From contig OX411555.1 in NCBI GenBank assembly GCA_948146395.1, forward strand, positions 43,423,725 to 43,487,724: a DNA stretch of 64,000 nt, in the 5' to 3' direction. The notes below the pieces were generated by a model. The model made no database searches. It was not told where the DNA came from and saw nothing but the letters and a program-made list of their open reading frames with translations. Position numbers and translations under genes: made by a program. Below are positions 1-12,169 of the stretch, in pieces; the first letter of the stretch is position 1, and each line of letters starts with the position of its first letter. This stretch comes from Fragum whitleyi. Its lineage: Eukaryota; Mollusca; Bivalvia; Cardiida; Cardiidae.

Positions 1-73
1 CGTACGCATTCAATTTCATTCCGAAATCATTCAAGAACCATCATTCTTGGCAATTTCACGATGTTGTTCACTG
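1..73 (-). mobile_element. MITE family A, right end only (cut by window edge)
   Basis: TTTCATTCCGAAATCATTC then CAATTTCACGATGTTGTTCACTGTA; the rest lies outside the window. Confidence 0.75.
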
Positions 74-240
74 TACGTCATCGTATTAGCACTCACTCCA
101 TTTGTTCAAAAACGCGCCGAAATCTTTCCAAACCGTTTCGTTTTTAATGTTCATCAACTTCATATCAATCGATCAAATTATTCCAAGATTATTTAGGCTG
201 GTGTTGATCTAAAAGCCTCTAAGCCTCTGTGAAGACACAC

Positions 241-1077
241 AAATGAGCCTGTGCATGAGATTTCCAACAATTTCATATATGTGCATCCGCACAGTCTGAC
301 CAGAGTCTTCACTAAGTGTTTAGTAGTTAGATAAGGTCTCAAAGTACTTGTATACCATCAGGTAATGTTACATTTACAGTAGGTGGCAGACCTGGTAAAA
401 ATTTTCTCAGAAATAACATACCAGACAGAAGTATTTTAATCAAAACAATAGATATGATGTATATTAACAAACCAGCGTAGTTGCCTGGTGCCTAAATTGA
501 AATTATGTTTTATCAATTCGTGTCACTTAAAGAGTGTAAAACAAGTTTTATTCATTTTAATTCCAAAACTGGATTGCAAACATATCCTTAATATTCCTGA
601 ATTATGACGTGTAATACTTTCTTTCAGTGTGGGCTAAATTTCAAAATCAAATTGTTTACTATCCAAGCAAGTGTGATGGCCCTCCATAACATTAACAAGT
701 TTAGCCCTTAATTGAAATGCTAATGATTTCCAAATTGTCTCTATATATTTTCTTACAATATATATACAGTTTAAATGTGACCATAAAACTATTAGAGTCA
801 AATTCCATTTTCTATTGACTGGTCCATCATATCTCAAATGTAACTGGTAATTGTAATTAATTACAGATGAAAAGTAATTGTACTTTAATCAATTACATTG
901 AAATTTTGTTGTAATTATAATTGTAATTGTAATTAAGCTATTTCAATGTAGTTTGTAATTTAATTAATTACATTGGTATGTAATTGACCCCAGCCCTGGT
1001 AGGTGGCTGTCTACACTTCCCAATGTTTGCACATCACACACATTTCAAATTGTTGGAAATGTCTCGCACAGGCTCAT
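241..1077. mobile_element. MITE family C copy with internal insertion
   Basis: Inverted ends GAGCCTGTGCATGAGATTTC.. and ..GAAATGTCTCGCACAGGCTC; the inside includes CACAGTCTGACCAGAGTCTTC. An AATTACATTG-rich block (843-985) interrupts it. Confidence 0.65.
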
Positions 1078-1426
1078 ATCTTTTTAAAGAAAAAATATCT
1101 TTTCTTATAGGGAGGTAAAATAAAGACGAATTCGTTAACTTGGAATAAATAAGGGATTTTTTAATCCCCTTAATATAATTTCAAAACTCGCTCCTCCTAT
1201 TTAATTGATTGTTATAAGAAACTGTTCAAACTGCATCGGTCCATTTTACAATTCGATTAACAATATCAACGGCGCTCCTGTTTTATCATCTTGAACGCAA
1301 GGCAGGTTTTTTATGAGTTAGTGATAGTCAATTACGAGCTTAAAAACTCTGCATTCAAAATTAAATAAGGCTAAAAAATATGTGACACAATACGTAGGCT
1401 ATGAAAAGTTGTCACAGTCACAGATA

Positions 1427-1858
1427 CAGTTAACAACATTGTGAAATTGACAAGGTGAATGATTTTGGAATGATTTAGGAATGAAATTGAATGTGTGTGT
1501 GGAGCGAGTTTTGAGTGAATTAAATAGGGGTTATCCCATATCGCAAATTTTGTTCAGGATGAACAAAATTTGCGATATTGATAACCTCCCTTTAAAAAAA
1601 ATTCATACAATTTCTTTACATAGCCTCCTATTTTTCAAGAACCTATGAGACGCTAACAATTTTAATTATGTCAGTGAAACCGCGATTTTTCTCTATCAAA
1701 ATGTTTTTTGAATGATGTTGATTTTTATATTTTTCAATGTGTTTGAGCGCTTTTGAATGGTTTGATTGAGTGTTTGGAATGAATGATTGGAGCGCTGAGT
1801 GAGCGGTTTAGAATGGTTTTGATTGAGGTGATTGTCAATTTCACGATGTAATTAACTG
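1427..1858 (+). mobile_element. MITE family A copy (~430 bp, CAGT..ACTG, TA target)
   Basis: Consensus for the family in this window: ends TA|CAGTTAACAACATCGTGAA and its mirror ACGATGTTGTTAACTG|TA, with a central palindrome GGGAGGTAAT..AATTTTGTTCA / TGAACAAAATT..ATTACCTCCC. No coding capacity. Ends starting CAGT and flanked by TA point to a Tc1/mariner-mobilised MITE. '+' denotes the form with GGAGCGAGTTTTGAGTG on the left. Confidence 0.85.
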
Positions 1859-2096
1859 TATCTGCCTTTGTCCAAGGCACCTCGCCGGCGAATGGAAAGA
1901 ATGGAATCCTAAGCTCGTTTGTCTTTTGCTAGTGCTGAGCACTACAACACATGAATGGGCCGATTAAATAAAGATGTTGCCATTGTGACACATTTTCCTA
2001 TCCTTATCTCACTTTAACTCAATCTATTTTTCAATGTGAATTTCGACCATATGCATTTTCGGGATGAAATAAATAATATCTAATTGTTTATTTCAG

Positions 2097-2277
2097 TTAC
2101 CGAGGTAATAACGATAACCCTGGCCCGACAGGAGCTCAAACTGACGATGCACGACTACCAGGTCTCGTGGAACCGGGCCCAAGCCACGTGTGCCAGTAAT
2201 GGCGGGGTTCTCTATAAAGAAGATTCACCAGAACGATCAATCGTCTTGGAAAGGTTCCGTGCCTCTTGGCCCTACAA
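2097..2277 (+). CDS. Receptor exon: first half of C-type lectin-like domain
   Basis: Acceptor TTTATTTCAG and donor GTGAGT flank an open exon. It encodes the first CTLD half, with the SWNRAQATC..NGGVLY pattern (family form: W..A...C...GG.L). The exon is GC-richer than the flanking intron. It enters with two bases that complete a codon, and leaves two bases (AA) for the next exon. Confidence 0.78.
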
Positions 2278-5200
2278 GTGAGTTATAGGACATACGATTT
2301 CGATTGCTCAGCGCGAAACAGTTGTAACTCCCTATATGTTTATAGGGAGTTACAACTGTTTCGCGCTGAGCCACGGCTTTTTGTGCTATGATTCGTTTTT
2401 TTTTCTATTTTATTTAATGAGACAAATATGCATTTAATCAAGAGATGGAGAGCTTTATTTCTTATTTCATGAAGGTATGAAAGTAAAAACTAATTAAACT
2501 ATATGAATTCTCGAAGCTGATTCATACATGAGTGTGATAAGTTTTTTTTCATTCTTCCATGAAATTGAAAAATACTCACTTCATATCTTACGATTCAATA
2601 TTATGAAGCGAAAATACCAAGATTTTTCATGAAGAAAAATAATTCTTATTGCACCACTTTGAGAAAAAGCTAATACAATGGATGCGTACAAAAAATTTTC
2701 ATATAAAGGATCTTAATTTTTTCAGCCAATCAGGATGTACAAACCTTAATTTTAATAACTTATTATATTAGTTAAATTATTTAATTTTATAATGTTTTCT
2801 ACATTGTGTATACAGGTATCCTGATTTTATCAGTGATTTTGATTGTGAAAGGCCGTTTTGTCCCTCGTTTATGATCTTCAATAACACTATCCTATAAAAT
2901 ACATTCATAGTTTGGTTGAAACTCAATACAAAAACAGGGACACATGATAGAGAGAAAAAAATCAGTCCGAGAGAAATTATATTGTTGTTTCAAAAAAATT
3001 TTTTGTTCAGATCTTCTTAGATGTTGATTATCTGGGGTGCGCAAGTTTATCGGATAGCCGCGTAAAGCATATATTATCTTTTTAAATCGTTTTTCATCAA
3101 TTGCATGACTGTTATATAACACCGTAAACTAACAAAAAACACGATCAAACCCATTCAAAATCCCCCACTTTATATTTCATTTCACTTTCACAGAACTTAC
3201 TTAAATCGTTCTTAAACGCTCTGAAAACATTCGAAACCGCCCCAGAATCGTTCATTTCGGCACCACATTTCATTCCAATCGTTCTATGTTGTTATCAGAT
3301 GGGGTTGATTTGGACGCGTCCGCGAAGGCTTGAAAATCATTTGAAGAAAAATACACAGAATTTCGTAAAATGGAGGTAATCAATTGTCGCTAATTTCGTC
3401 CAATCTGGACGAAATAAGCGATATGATATTACCTTCCTTTGATTTTATTCAAAACTCGTACACCCGACTTAGTAAAATTTATTTCGAAATCATCCAAAAA
3501 CCATTCAACGGACTGTATCAACCTCACGACGTTGTAAAGTTAACGACGTTTCTTTTTTTTTAAATTTTGTTAGACATCTCTGGATTGGACTACACTATCC
3601 TTCAACAGAATCTAACGACGGATTTGGTTGGCTAGATTGCTTTGGACAAAATCTTGACCTATATAATAACTGGGATCCGTCTCACCCGCAAAGCCCCAAT
3701 CGATGTGGTTTTACAGATAGAGGCACGGCACTTTGGGAATCAAAACCATGTGAGCAGGGTCTACGATTTGTATGTCAAAACGAGAGAGGTTCGTTTATAT
3801 TTATCTTCTGTCTTAAAGGCGTCATTTAAAGATTGATATAGTAAGTGACATTGTGAAATTGTTGTTCATCTTGATCAAAGCGATTTAAAATCCCTCTCTC
3901 GGAGCTCAATTTATTCATTCCAATTATCCGATAACACATATCAAAATGATTCCATTTGTCAAAAAACGCATCGCGTTCGTTCAAAACGATCATCATGGAT
4001 TTCAAATAATCTAATTTGTAAATTAAGCTTCAAAAATAGTCAAGTTCATAGATTTTGATAAAGGGGAGTTAATAAAGTATCGGTAATTTCATCCATTTGG
4101 ACAAAATTTACCTTTAACCAATATGTAATTTGACCCAATCAGGTTTGTTTTTCCTATTTTACCAATTGAAGTAACACACGTAATTGGCTGAAAAGAACTT
4201 CTGGTTAAAATTCAATCAATAGAAAGCTTTTATACAACTGGGCCCAGGTTATTAATTTATTTATTTCGGTAAATCAGATCATACAATAAACAAGAAGTTC
4301 AAAAAAATGATAAACATGATGCAGTCAGGCCTTAAATAACAAAATTACGTAACAAAATACATGTACATAAAGCGGTGTCGGGTATTTCCGGATACCTAAG
4401 ACATTTCGTATAAAAAGGATGCAGATAGACAATTATACTATGGTCTTGAGGCGTTTATTGACGGATGCTATCTATTCTTGACAGGATTAGATAATAAAAA
4501 GTTACTCTAGCTAAATAATAATTTGTTCAAAACAGATAAAAGAAAGCTATGTTTAAACATCTGATCTTGGTCGCTGGCGGGTAATCTCGGATACTAAAAA
4601 TAAGTGAAATAAATTTATACCTGAATTGGATTCAAACATCTTTGAAGCGTATTTCATTAATCTTTATTGAAAGACAAAATACGAGTAAACAAATGAAAGG
4701 TATTTTATAGATACAGCATTTAGATATGTTTTTGGGAAGAGTTCAAGATGATAATGATCGTTGAAGCAAATAATCGCAGAGACACCTAGAATCTAGATCT
4801 ATTCCGAAATTCATTGATTTTATTCCATTCTATCAACCCCGTTTCAATGAGTATTAAGAAAAGTCATGAGATACTAGTTGGCACATTTTATGAAAAAAAA
4901 TCAATGGGTATGTTTCAACTTCTGTTTTTGTTCTTTTTTCTGTATAGGAACGTACTGGAGAAAAGTCGCTGGCTTCAAACATATGTGTAGGCCCTTATTA
5001 TTAATAATCTGAGCCGTACGTATTCAAATGAATTCAAGAATTCACATACAATGTAGATGTATGCGTGACGATACGCTAATTTCAGATTTTCTTTAAACAA
5101 TACGTTGATCATTTCAAATGAAAACATTACATTTCATTTTCTAAGTTTTCTAGTTTTAGGATGTACGATGGAAAACGGCATCCAAATCTTTCTTTTCATA

Positions 5201-8200
5201 AACTAACGGATCTTGTACTTTTTTTGTCGCAAAAAGTATTGTTAGAATTCGTCGTGTGACAATTTCTCGTCGGAGGTTTATTTTTTTGAAAAGTTAGAAT
5301 GCGCCTTTAACAAGAAGAAGAATGCGCAATTATTGGGTAGTTCGAAGGTATCCGGAAGACCCGAAAGCAACTTTTTTGTAGGGTCTTTCGGATACTCAAA
5401 TAATTTTTAACTACAGTGTCATTTCATCTAAAAAGATGTGCGTTTTAGGAAGTAAATATCTCCATATGTGAAAACTTTCTATGTGTCTTTTCTATATCCC
5501 ATAATACGTGCTGAAAGAAAAAGATGAAGTTAGACAAAAATTTAGCAGTTATCTTAAATTGAAAGCTTTTCCAACAATGTATTATGTAATAAATGTTATC
5601 TCTCTCCTTCATAAAATTTTGTGTCATATACAGATATGTAAATAAATCAAATATCTTGAAGAACAAATTAAGGCACAAAACAACCTTGCACCTTGCCGAT
5701 GCATAGGAGAAACACGTGACTATCCGAGAATACCCGCCATCCGAGAATACCCGACACCGCTCTAGGTATTTGAATTGTTAGGATCTGATTAACATAAAAC
5801 GGGCTTTTCCAAGAGTTATACTGTTACTAAGTGTATACGCCCAATATTTTTGACAATGATATTGATTCAACTTCTAATATTGCCAACTCACTTTCAAACT
5901 ACTGTTACAGTTAGTAACATCGTGAAATTGACACTCATTCCCATCAAAATCATTCGAAATTATTCACTCAGAGCTCCATTCATTCATTCCAAACACTCAC
6001 TCAATTCGATCAAAATTGCTCCGAAATCATTAGAAAACATTTCGAAAACGTTGAAGACAATCAACTTTAGATTCAACTCGATCAAATTTTTCTACGACTT
6101 TATTGGCTGGTGTTGATTTTAAAGTTTCTGATTTGGCAACGAAGGCACACAAACAGAAAAATGCGTATATTTTATTAAAGGGAGGTAATGAATATCGCTT
6201 ATTTTGTTCATCTTGAACAAAATTTGAGTCATTGGAATACCTCCCTTTTATTTCACTCAAAACTCGCCCCACACACCCATTTACTTTCATTCCAAGAGCA
6301 TTCCAAAATCACTCATCTTGTCAATTTCATGATGATACTAAGTGTAACATGGAAGAGTAATCCTTAAACTGATTATTTTTTGTCGATAATATTAATCGTG
6401 AATCACCAAATTAAAAATCCTAAATGAGCCTGTGTGTGACATTTCCAACAATTTTACATGTGTGAAAGGTGCAACAACTGGAAGCCTAGAAACTCCTACA
6501 GTGCCATTAGAATAATGTCTGACTGTCTTAAGATACTTTGAGACCTTGTCTATCTACCAAGTGCAACGTGAAATCTTTGGTCAGACTTTGCGTATGCACA
6601 GACTGGCCATAGTCTTTGTTTGGCGCTCTTTTAAAATTGTTGGAAATGTCACGCACAGGCTCAAATGAATAAAAGAAAATTGAAATGCACATTCTGCCTT
6701 TGGGCGTGGGTAGATAAAAGTACATTTATCATAATCTTTATTTCTTTTAAATTCAGAACAATGTACCTTCACAAATGGCACCGGAATCCCAGAACCATCA
6801 GGTGAAATCCAGGCTCTAACAGTTATTGTAGCAGATTCGCAAGGTTGCCTGCAGCGTTGTTTGACCCAAATCTACAATTACAAAAACTGTTGGGCGGTGA
6901 ACTATGAGGATCGAAATTGTACCCTCTACTTTACTGACGATCCCTTTCTATTTGAAACACATTCTCTGACAGCATCTTTAATTGCTTTTCACGTAAAACT
7001 GTGTTATTACAGTAAGTACAGCCAAAACGCTTGCAAACTATTTGAAGTTATGCATTTGTAAGCGCGTGCAAAGCGGTGCATAATTCGCAATACTTCGTAA
7101 GCGTTTTGTTATCCTGAACGCAGACTAGAATGCGTGGAAGATGCTTATTAAAGTTAAACACACATAAGGAAATCAATCATTGGAATGGATCCTTAGAGTT
7201 ACCGTTAAAGATTTAATGGTCGCATTTTACACTTTTGGGAAAAACTTAGAGTATAAATTGAAATTATTGGCTACAATTTGAAGCTCGATATATTTTGCAT
7301 TAGGTGAACAAAAAAGACTAAACTGTATTTTTCGAGTGGGTTCGCTCGTTTAAAGAGCTTTTATTTAGTTGTTGTCACAATGAGACGATTCTACAATCGA
7401 TCTTACACTAAAACAAACGATTAACCTTTATAAGTTTATTTTAGACGGCAGCATTGTTACAACAGAGGATTTGTCGATAAACGCCATTGACAGCACGATT
7501 CCAGACACTCCCTGTACTGTATTTGAATCACAAACTACGCCGACCATGTTCGCACCTACGACGGCCAGCACGAATGGGATAACAACTTCTCCGATTACAA
7601 ATAATACCCAAACAACAGCAAGTTCAACACAAACGACGGTTAATACCACTGTAACAACAGATGCTGTAACATCGGTTACAAATATTACTTCAACGACAAC
7701 AAACGCTCTCGGTACAACACAATTCACTTCAACAATGAGGACCAACTCATCGACAACGAGTACTATCCGTTCGACAACCGGTACTCCTCTACCGCAACCA
7801 ACAAGTAGTCCTGCTCAGACAACAACAAGCTCTCAAACTACAAGAAATGTTCAAACATTAAACACTACTATGACGACGACTACCAATGCTTTATCAACAT
7901 CAGTTGTTATAAAAACGACAGAAAGTGCGACTATATCGTCAAATACTACGACTGGTATAACAAGTACCACTACATTAAACTCTTCCAAGTTAAGTACTAC
8001 TCCGCAAACAACAACCTCAACAAGTCTTGCTACATTGACAACATCAAAAACAACTTTGCCCACGACAAATACTACCGTATCAACAACAAGTACAAATTCA
8101 ACAACAGCAACAAGTACAACAGCACCAAAAGCAAACGCGTCTGCTTTAACAACAAACACGAGTATATCTACGACTTTTTCACAAGAATCGTCAACCTTAG

Positions 8201-8760
8201 CAAGTGACGGAACATCAATAACATCAACCACGTCTACTACAGGTAACATCTCAACAACCACAATTGCAATATCTAGTTCGACTTCATCAAATAATATTTT
8301 GATAACAAGTACAACATCATCTACTGCCACCTCAACAACGGCTGAAAGTGGCACATCAATAACAGAGCCAACAACTCCTTTAAAATTTTCAATTATTACA
8401 ACAACTACACCTAACTCAAGTAATGTCGCCTCTTCTTCAGCAACAAATTCAAATTCAACATGTCTTTGCAGTTGTTCCGTCGTAACTAATTCACTTTCAA
8501 CATTGAATTTGACTCAAAAACTGGAGCTTATTCGATTAAAGTTAAGAGTGGACTACAACGCTCTGTCTTCGAGAATAAGAAAGAAGTCCTGCGCTAAGGA
8601 CAACCGTGTTGTTTCACAATCAGTTGGCTACGCTGCGGTAATTTTTGCGTGCACAGAAATTTCTGTTATAATGATTGGTGATATTATGACTATTTATAAA
8701 TACTTTCGTGTGAAGCTCAGTGTGCTGAACACGAAAAACAGAGCCGATAGTCTGGCTTAA
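2097..8760 (+). CDS. C-type lectin / PAN / mucin-stalk membrane receptor (3' part of gene)
   Basis: Four exons (2097-2277, 3574-3788, 6757-7011, 7445-8760) join with consistent phases (1, 2, 1, 1 entering each exon) and no internal stop, giving about 650 residues. Order: C-type lectin-like domain over exons 1-2, PAN/Apple-like cysteine-rich domain in exon 3, a roughly 300-residue Thr/Ser/Asn mucin stalk, a CLCSC cluster, a juxtamembrane Arg/Lys-rich segment, one hydrophobic span and a short tail. This is the layout of a type I cell-surface or heavily O-glycosylated recognition receptor; mollusc genomes have many such proteins. The start codon and signal peptide exon were not found and may lie upstream of the window. 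Ligand unknown. Exon joining is inferred from splice sites and phase, not from transcripts. Confidence 0.8.
2307..2371. repeat. Near-perfect 65 bp palindrome
   Basis: Arms of 30 bp or more (GCTCAGCGCGAAACAGTTGT.. / ..ACAACTGTTTCGCGCTGAGC) around ATGTTT, 29 bp after the donor of the lectin exon. Related palindromes: 17924-17990 and 31967-32020. Confidence 0.85.
3150..3545 (-). mobile_element. MITE family A, diverged copy
   Basis: Keeps GGAGGTAAT, a palindrome around CGTCCAATCTGGACG, AAACTCGTACACC and a degenerate end (CTCACGACGTTGTAAAGTTAAC). It ends about 30 bp before the receptor exon at 3574. Confidence 0.6.
3574..3788 (+). CDS. Receptor exon: second half of C-type lectin-like domain
   Basis: The acceptor is TTTTGTTAG; the donor GTTCGT is non-optimal. 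The encoded segment has the CTLD core LWIGL, a WLDCFG stretch, a tryptophan-aspartate motif (NNWDP), a cysteine pair, and the closing FVCQ. The canonical calcium/sugar motifs (EPN/QPD and WND) are not present in standard form, so calcium-dependent sugar binding is uncertain. The acceptor lies about 30 bp downstream of the end of a diverged MITE copy. Confidence 0.78.
3845..4130 (-). mobile_element. MITE family A, partial copy
   Basis: Begins GACATTGTGAAATTG and shows the TCATTCCAATTATCC and GGGAGTTAATAAAG segments; the right part is missing. Confidence 0.5.
4371..5762. mobile_element. Non-autonomous DNA element with CGGGTATT-type inverted ends
   Basis: Left AGCGGTGTCGGGTATTTCCG (GATA follows) and right end whose reverse complement reads AGCGGTGTCGGGTATTCTCG (GATGG follows). 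Related words (GGCGGGTAATCTCGGATA, 4576-4593; GGGTCTTTCGGATAC) recur inside as subterminal repeats. About 1.4 kb without a convincing gene. Superfamily not identified. Confidence 0.6.
5908..6344 (-). mobile_element. MITE family A copy
   Basis: Ends CAGTTAGTAACATCGTGAAATTG and CAATTTCATGATGATACTAAGTG, flanked by TA; central GGGAGGTAAT palindrome present. Confidence 0.85.
6424..6664. mobile_element. MITE family C copy
   Basis: GAGCCTGTGTGTGACATTTC.. and ..GAAATGTCACGCACAGGCTC, about 240 bp, about 90 bp before the receptor PAN exon. Confidence 0.75.
6757..7011 (+). CDS. Receptor exon: PAN/Apple-like cysteine-rich domain
   Basis: Acceptor TTTTAAATTCAG, donor GTAAGT. In the frame set by the previous exon this encodes 84 full codons with cysteine spacing like PAN/Apple modules (GCLQRC, then NCWAVNYED, then NCTLYF). 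Such modules bind protein or carbohydrate in extracellular proteins. Assignment is by pattern only. Confidence 0.7.
7445..8760 (+). CDS. Receptor terminal exon: mucin stalk, TM segment and tail
   Basis: After the acceptor TTTATTTTAG the frame stays open for 438 codons to a TAA. Residues for roughly 7500-8450 are almost wholly Thr, Ser, Asn, Ala and Pro (a mucin-like O-glycosylation domain). Then come CLCSC, a coiled LELIRLKLRVDYNALSS segment, RKKSCAKDNR, and a hydrophobic span (GYAAVIFACTEISVIMI) followed by a short tail. Many mollusc mucin-like receptors, as I recall, end in a similar Lys/Arg-rich 'RKKxSAxDxR' stretch before the TM. The minus-strand frames over this exon are shadows of its ACA/ACG codon bias. 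Confidence 0.8.
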
Positions 8761-8842
8761 GATGGAGGGAAGTGAATTCCTTTGTCACAGACACTACAAC
8801 GGTACGATTGGTGATTGGACTACGTGTAATGGCTACATATAA

Positions 8843-9142
8843 CACTTACTTAGTGTTTTGTATGAAAAAGAAATATAACGAGGTTGGAGGAATTGTTAAT
8901 TGTCGAGGCTCTGCCGAGTCAATTATCAATTCCCACAACCAAGTTAGATATTTTTTCATACAATACACTAAGTTCGAATTATATTATCTTAAAACCACTA
9001 TTTGCCTTGTTTTCGTCGATTTTCTAACAGAAATGCAAGTTTCTAAAAATAATCGGATTATGTCATTGTTCTAAAAATATCCATGTGATATCATTAAAAA
9101 AAAACATGGGATGTTATCACACGGATATTTGTATAGTTATGA
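8843..9142 (+). repeat. Family J foldback repeat, ~300 bp
   Basis: ACTTAGTGTTTTGTATGAAA ... TTTTTTCATACAATACACTAAG hairpin, followed by AATGCAAGTTTCTAAAAATA and a second hairpin (ATATCCATGTGATA..). A reverse-oriented copy is at about 34863-35170. The open frame over it is repeat sequence, not a gene. Confidence 0.65.
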
Positions 9143-9171
9143 GATAAATTTCATTCGCCATATTGTATTGA

Positions 9172-9525
9172 CAGTTTATAACTTCATGAAATTAACACGT
9201 ACCCCTTTCAAACCTATTCTAAATCACTCGTTCAGTGTTCCTTTCATGGCAATCCTACCACACATTCAAATCGTTCAAAAACGCTTCGAAATCATTCGAA
9301 AAAGCTCAAGAATCTGTCGCATTACTTCACAACTTCATTCAAACAGAACAAATAATTGTTCTTAAAAAAGTGTAGGAAGAGGAAAAGACGATTAATTCGA
9401 CGAAATTAGCGATATTGTATTGCCATCCTCTGATTTCATTAAAACCCGATCATTCCACGTATTCAATTCCAATTCCAAATCATTCCAAAATCATTAACTA
9501 GCCAATTTCACGATGAAATGAACTG
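9172..9525 (-). mobile_element. MITE family A copy
   Basis: CAGTTTATAACTTCATGAAATT start and CAATTTCACGATGAAATGAACTG end; centre diverged (GTAGGAAGAGGAAAAGACG). Confidence 0.8.
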
Positions 9526-9544
9526 TAATCCACCGAGAAGGTTA

Positions 9545-10003
9545 CAGTTAGTTATAAATTGATATTCATCTCAATCAAGATCGTTCCTAATCACTCACTC
9601 AGCGCTCCATTCATTCATTCATTCATTCATTCATTCATTTATTCATTCAAAACACTCACTCATACCGATCGAAAACGCTCCAAAATGACTAAAAAAGATA
9701 CAATCACAGCTACATTGAAAATGATATTTAAAGAAAATAATTGTGGTTTCACTGACATAATTAAAATTGAAATCGTCTGATTGGTTCTTTAAGAAATAAG
9801 AAGCCATTTATAGAACTTGTATGCATATTTTGTTAAAGGGAGGTAATAAATATCGCTAATTTTGTTCATCCTGAACAAAAATTGCGATATTGGTTTACCT
9901 CCCATTTTATTCACTCAAAACTCGCTGCACGAACTGACCCAATTTTATTCATAAAATCATTTCAAAATCATTCATCTTGCCAATTTCACGATGCTATTAA
10001 CTG
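9545..10003 (-). mobile_element. MITE family A copy
   Basis: CAGTTAGTTATAAATTGA start, an internal ATTC tandem run (about 9611-9647), the central palindrome, and end CAATTTCACGATGCTATTAACTG. Confidence 0.85.
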
Positions 10004-10849
10004 CACTATTACATCGTTTTCATGACATTTAAAAATCGGGCTTTGTAGAAGATGGGCCAGAATCGCACCTTGAAGTTTATCAACTTACTTAAAGTCCCGT
10101 CTGTGTTTGTGAACATTTCCGAACCCCGAGACAATGATCCTGGACGACTTTGTACACAAAAATCAGACTTTTATTCTCAAAGATAAGCTTGAATTTGTCA
10201 TTTCCATATTCGCTAATGATTATGACGCAATGGTCTAAATATAGGCCTAACTTAATGAATATTTATGACCTACAACATTTCGGACTCCAATTTGAATACC
10301 ATTCTTATTTCGTTCCTGCACGTGGGCGTATTTCATGTGACCACAATCTCATTTACATAATTTGCTGTATACAGCAGATCATGCGTTTCACGAAAAAGCC
10401 GCCATTTGTCGATTGATTCGAATTTTCATGTAACTCATCTTTCATAAGACTAAATCAAGAAAGAATATTCAAAGAATATTCACGATAGAGCGATTTTTAA
10501 GTTGGAATGCGGAGCAATTCCAACTTAGATTTAACAAAACCGCAAAATGAACACAAGATAATTTCATTTCGGTTTTTTTGAGAACACATATCACGTGAAC
10601 AGGATATGAATACACTAGGGCCTATTTTGTATATCTCAACTTGACAAAGACATACAGTTCTTTTCATCAAAAAGCAATAGTGCTGTACAATTACACAACT
10701 AGCACTTCATGTATATTTTTTACACGCTAGTTTATGTTTTAAACGATATTTATTAAAATTTGCGTACGAATATATTAGTATCACATATTTGCATTACTAA
10801 ATTTGGAAATCATGTGATAAGTCAAGTCCAATAAGGTCAGCAATTGATA

Positions 10850-10975
10850 ATAGCACTAGCCAATCACGTGATCTGCTTATTTGGTAGTGTCGCGATCTGT
10901 TTACTCGGTATTGTGGCAATAGCACAGGCCAATCACGTGATCTGCTTATTTGGTAAGGTCGCGACCTGTTTTCGT
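10850..10975. repeat. Tandem duplication, 69 bp unit
   Basis: ATAGCACTAGCC..AATCACGTGATCTGCTTATT repeated from 10919 with few changes. Confidence 0.8.
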
Positions 10976-11383
10976 AGAATAATGTTATAGGTTCTTTTAA
11001 AGGTATAGTTTCTCTTTCTGAACGACCTTGTTACACATTTAACCTTTGACAAGCTGTTAATTTGTAAATTTCTGTTTAAGCTACGAAATGAAAATCTTTT
11101 CTTAAAGTGATGATACGCTTTTAAAGTTAATAAATATTTTTGCAACATATTATAGATTGTTTTCCGACATATTGCAGTTATCTACATGAATGTTCCATTG
11201 TAAAAACCCCAATACTCATCCAATAAAACCCTTGCCACCACATCTTTAATTGAATTATGATTATCTTCAAGTTGCCCAATTGCATTCCATCACCAAGACA
11301 CTTTGCCATTTGAAACAAAACAACTAGTTCAACTTGTTTTCTTCACATTTTTACACATCAACACGTTTAAGAGCACAATCATA

Positions 11384-11809
11384 CAGATAGTTACATGGTG
11401 AAATTGACATTCATCTCAATTAAAAAAAATTCTTAATCGCTCACTTAGCGCCCCATTCATTTCAAACACACACTCAAATCATTAAAAAACGCTCAAAGTT
11501 ATTTAACAATAAGATCAACATGTACATTCAAAATGAATTAAGCAAGAACCAACTCGCGATTTCACTGACATAATTGAAATTTAAAGCGTCTGATTGGTTC
11601 TTTTGGGAATAGAAGCTATTGATTAAACTTTTATGCATATTTTAAATAGGTTCTATATATCGCCAATTTTGTTCATCCTAAACAAAATAAGCGGCATTGG
11701 ATTCCCTCCCTTAAATTTCACTCAAGACTCACTCCGCTCACTCATTCAACATCACGCCTAAATCATTCCAAAATCGTTCACCTTATCAATTTCACGATGT
11801 TATTAACTG
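11384..11809 (-). mobile_element. MITE family A copy
   Basis: CAGATAGTTACATGGTGAAATTG start, end TCAATTTCACGATGTTATTAACTG plus TA. Confidence 0.85.
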
Positions 11810-12169
11810 TATCCCCAAATCAAAAGTATAGGAGCATATATTGATTTTATCATGTCTGTCTCTCAGTCAATTGACCTTTTGCTTTCCGCTAGATAAACGG
11901 AGAAGCAAATGACCTGCAATAACGAAACTCTACACAAATATTGCCCATGACCCAGAGAAATACCCTATTGTTTCGGGGTCATACATGTCACAGTCATCAG
12001 TATATTTTAACAGTTAACATTTCCCAATCTAACTGAACAACCAATTGACCCAAATCATAAAACTTGACACAAATGACCCGAGAAAGTCCCCACTTTTGGA
12101 GTCACAAAGGCCGAAATCACAATTGAACTTCGTCCAAAAATTGTCTTGAAATGTCCGTCGTGTGACGTC

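Noticed and set aside
7428..8354. Minus-strand frames of 105 and 167 codons, Val-rich
   Set aside because: Shadows of the Thr/Ser-rich mucin exon; ACA/ACG codons read as Val/Cys codons on the other strand, and no independent support.
8772..9074. 100-codon frame after the receptor gene
   Set aside because: Lies within the family J foldback repeat, with a second copy at 34863-35170.
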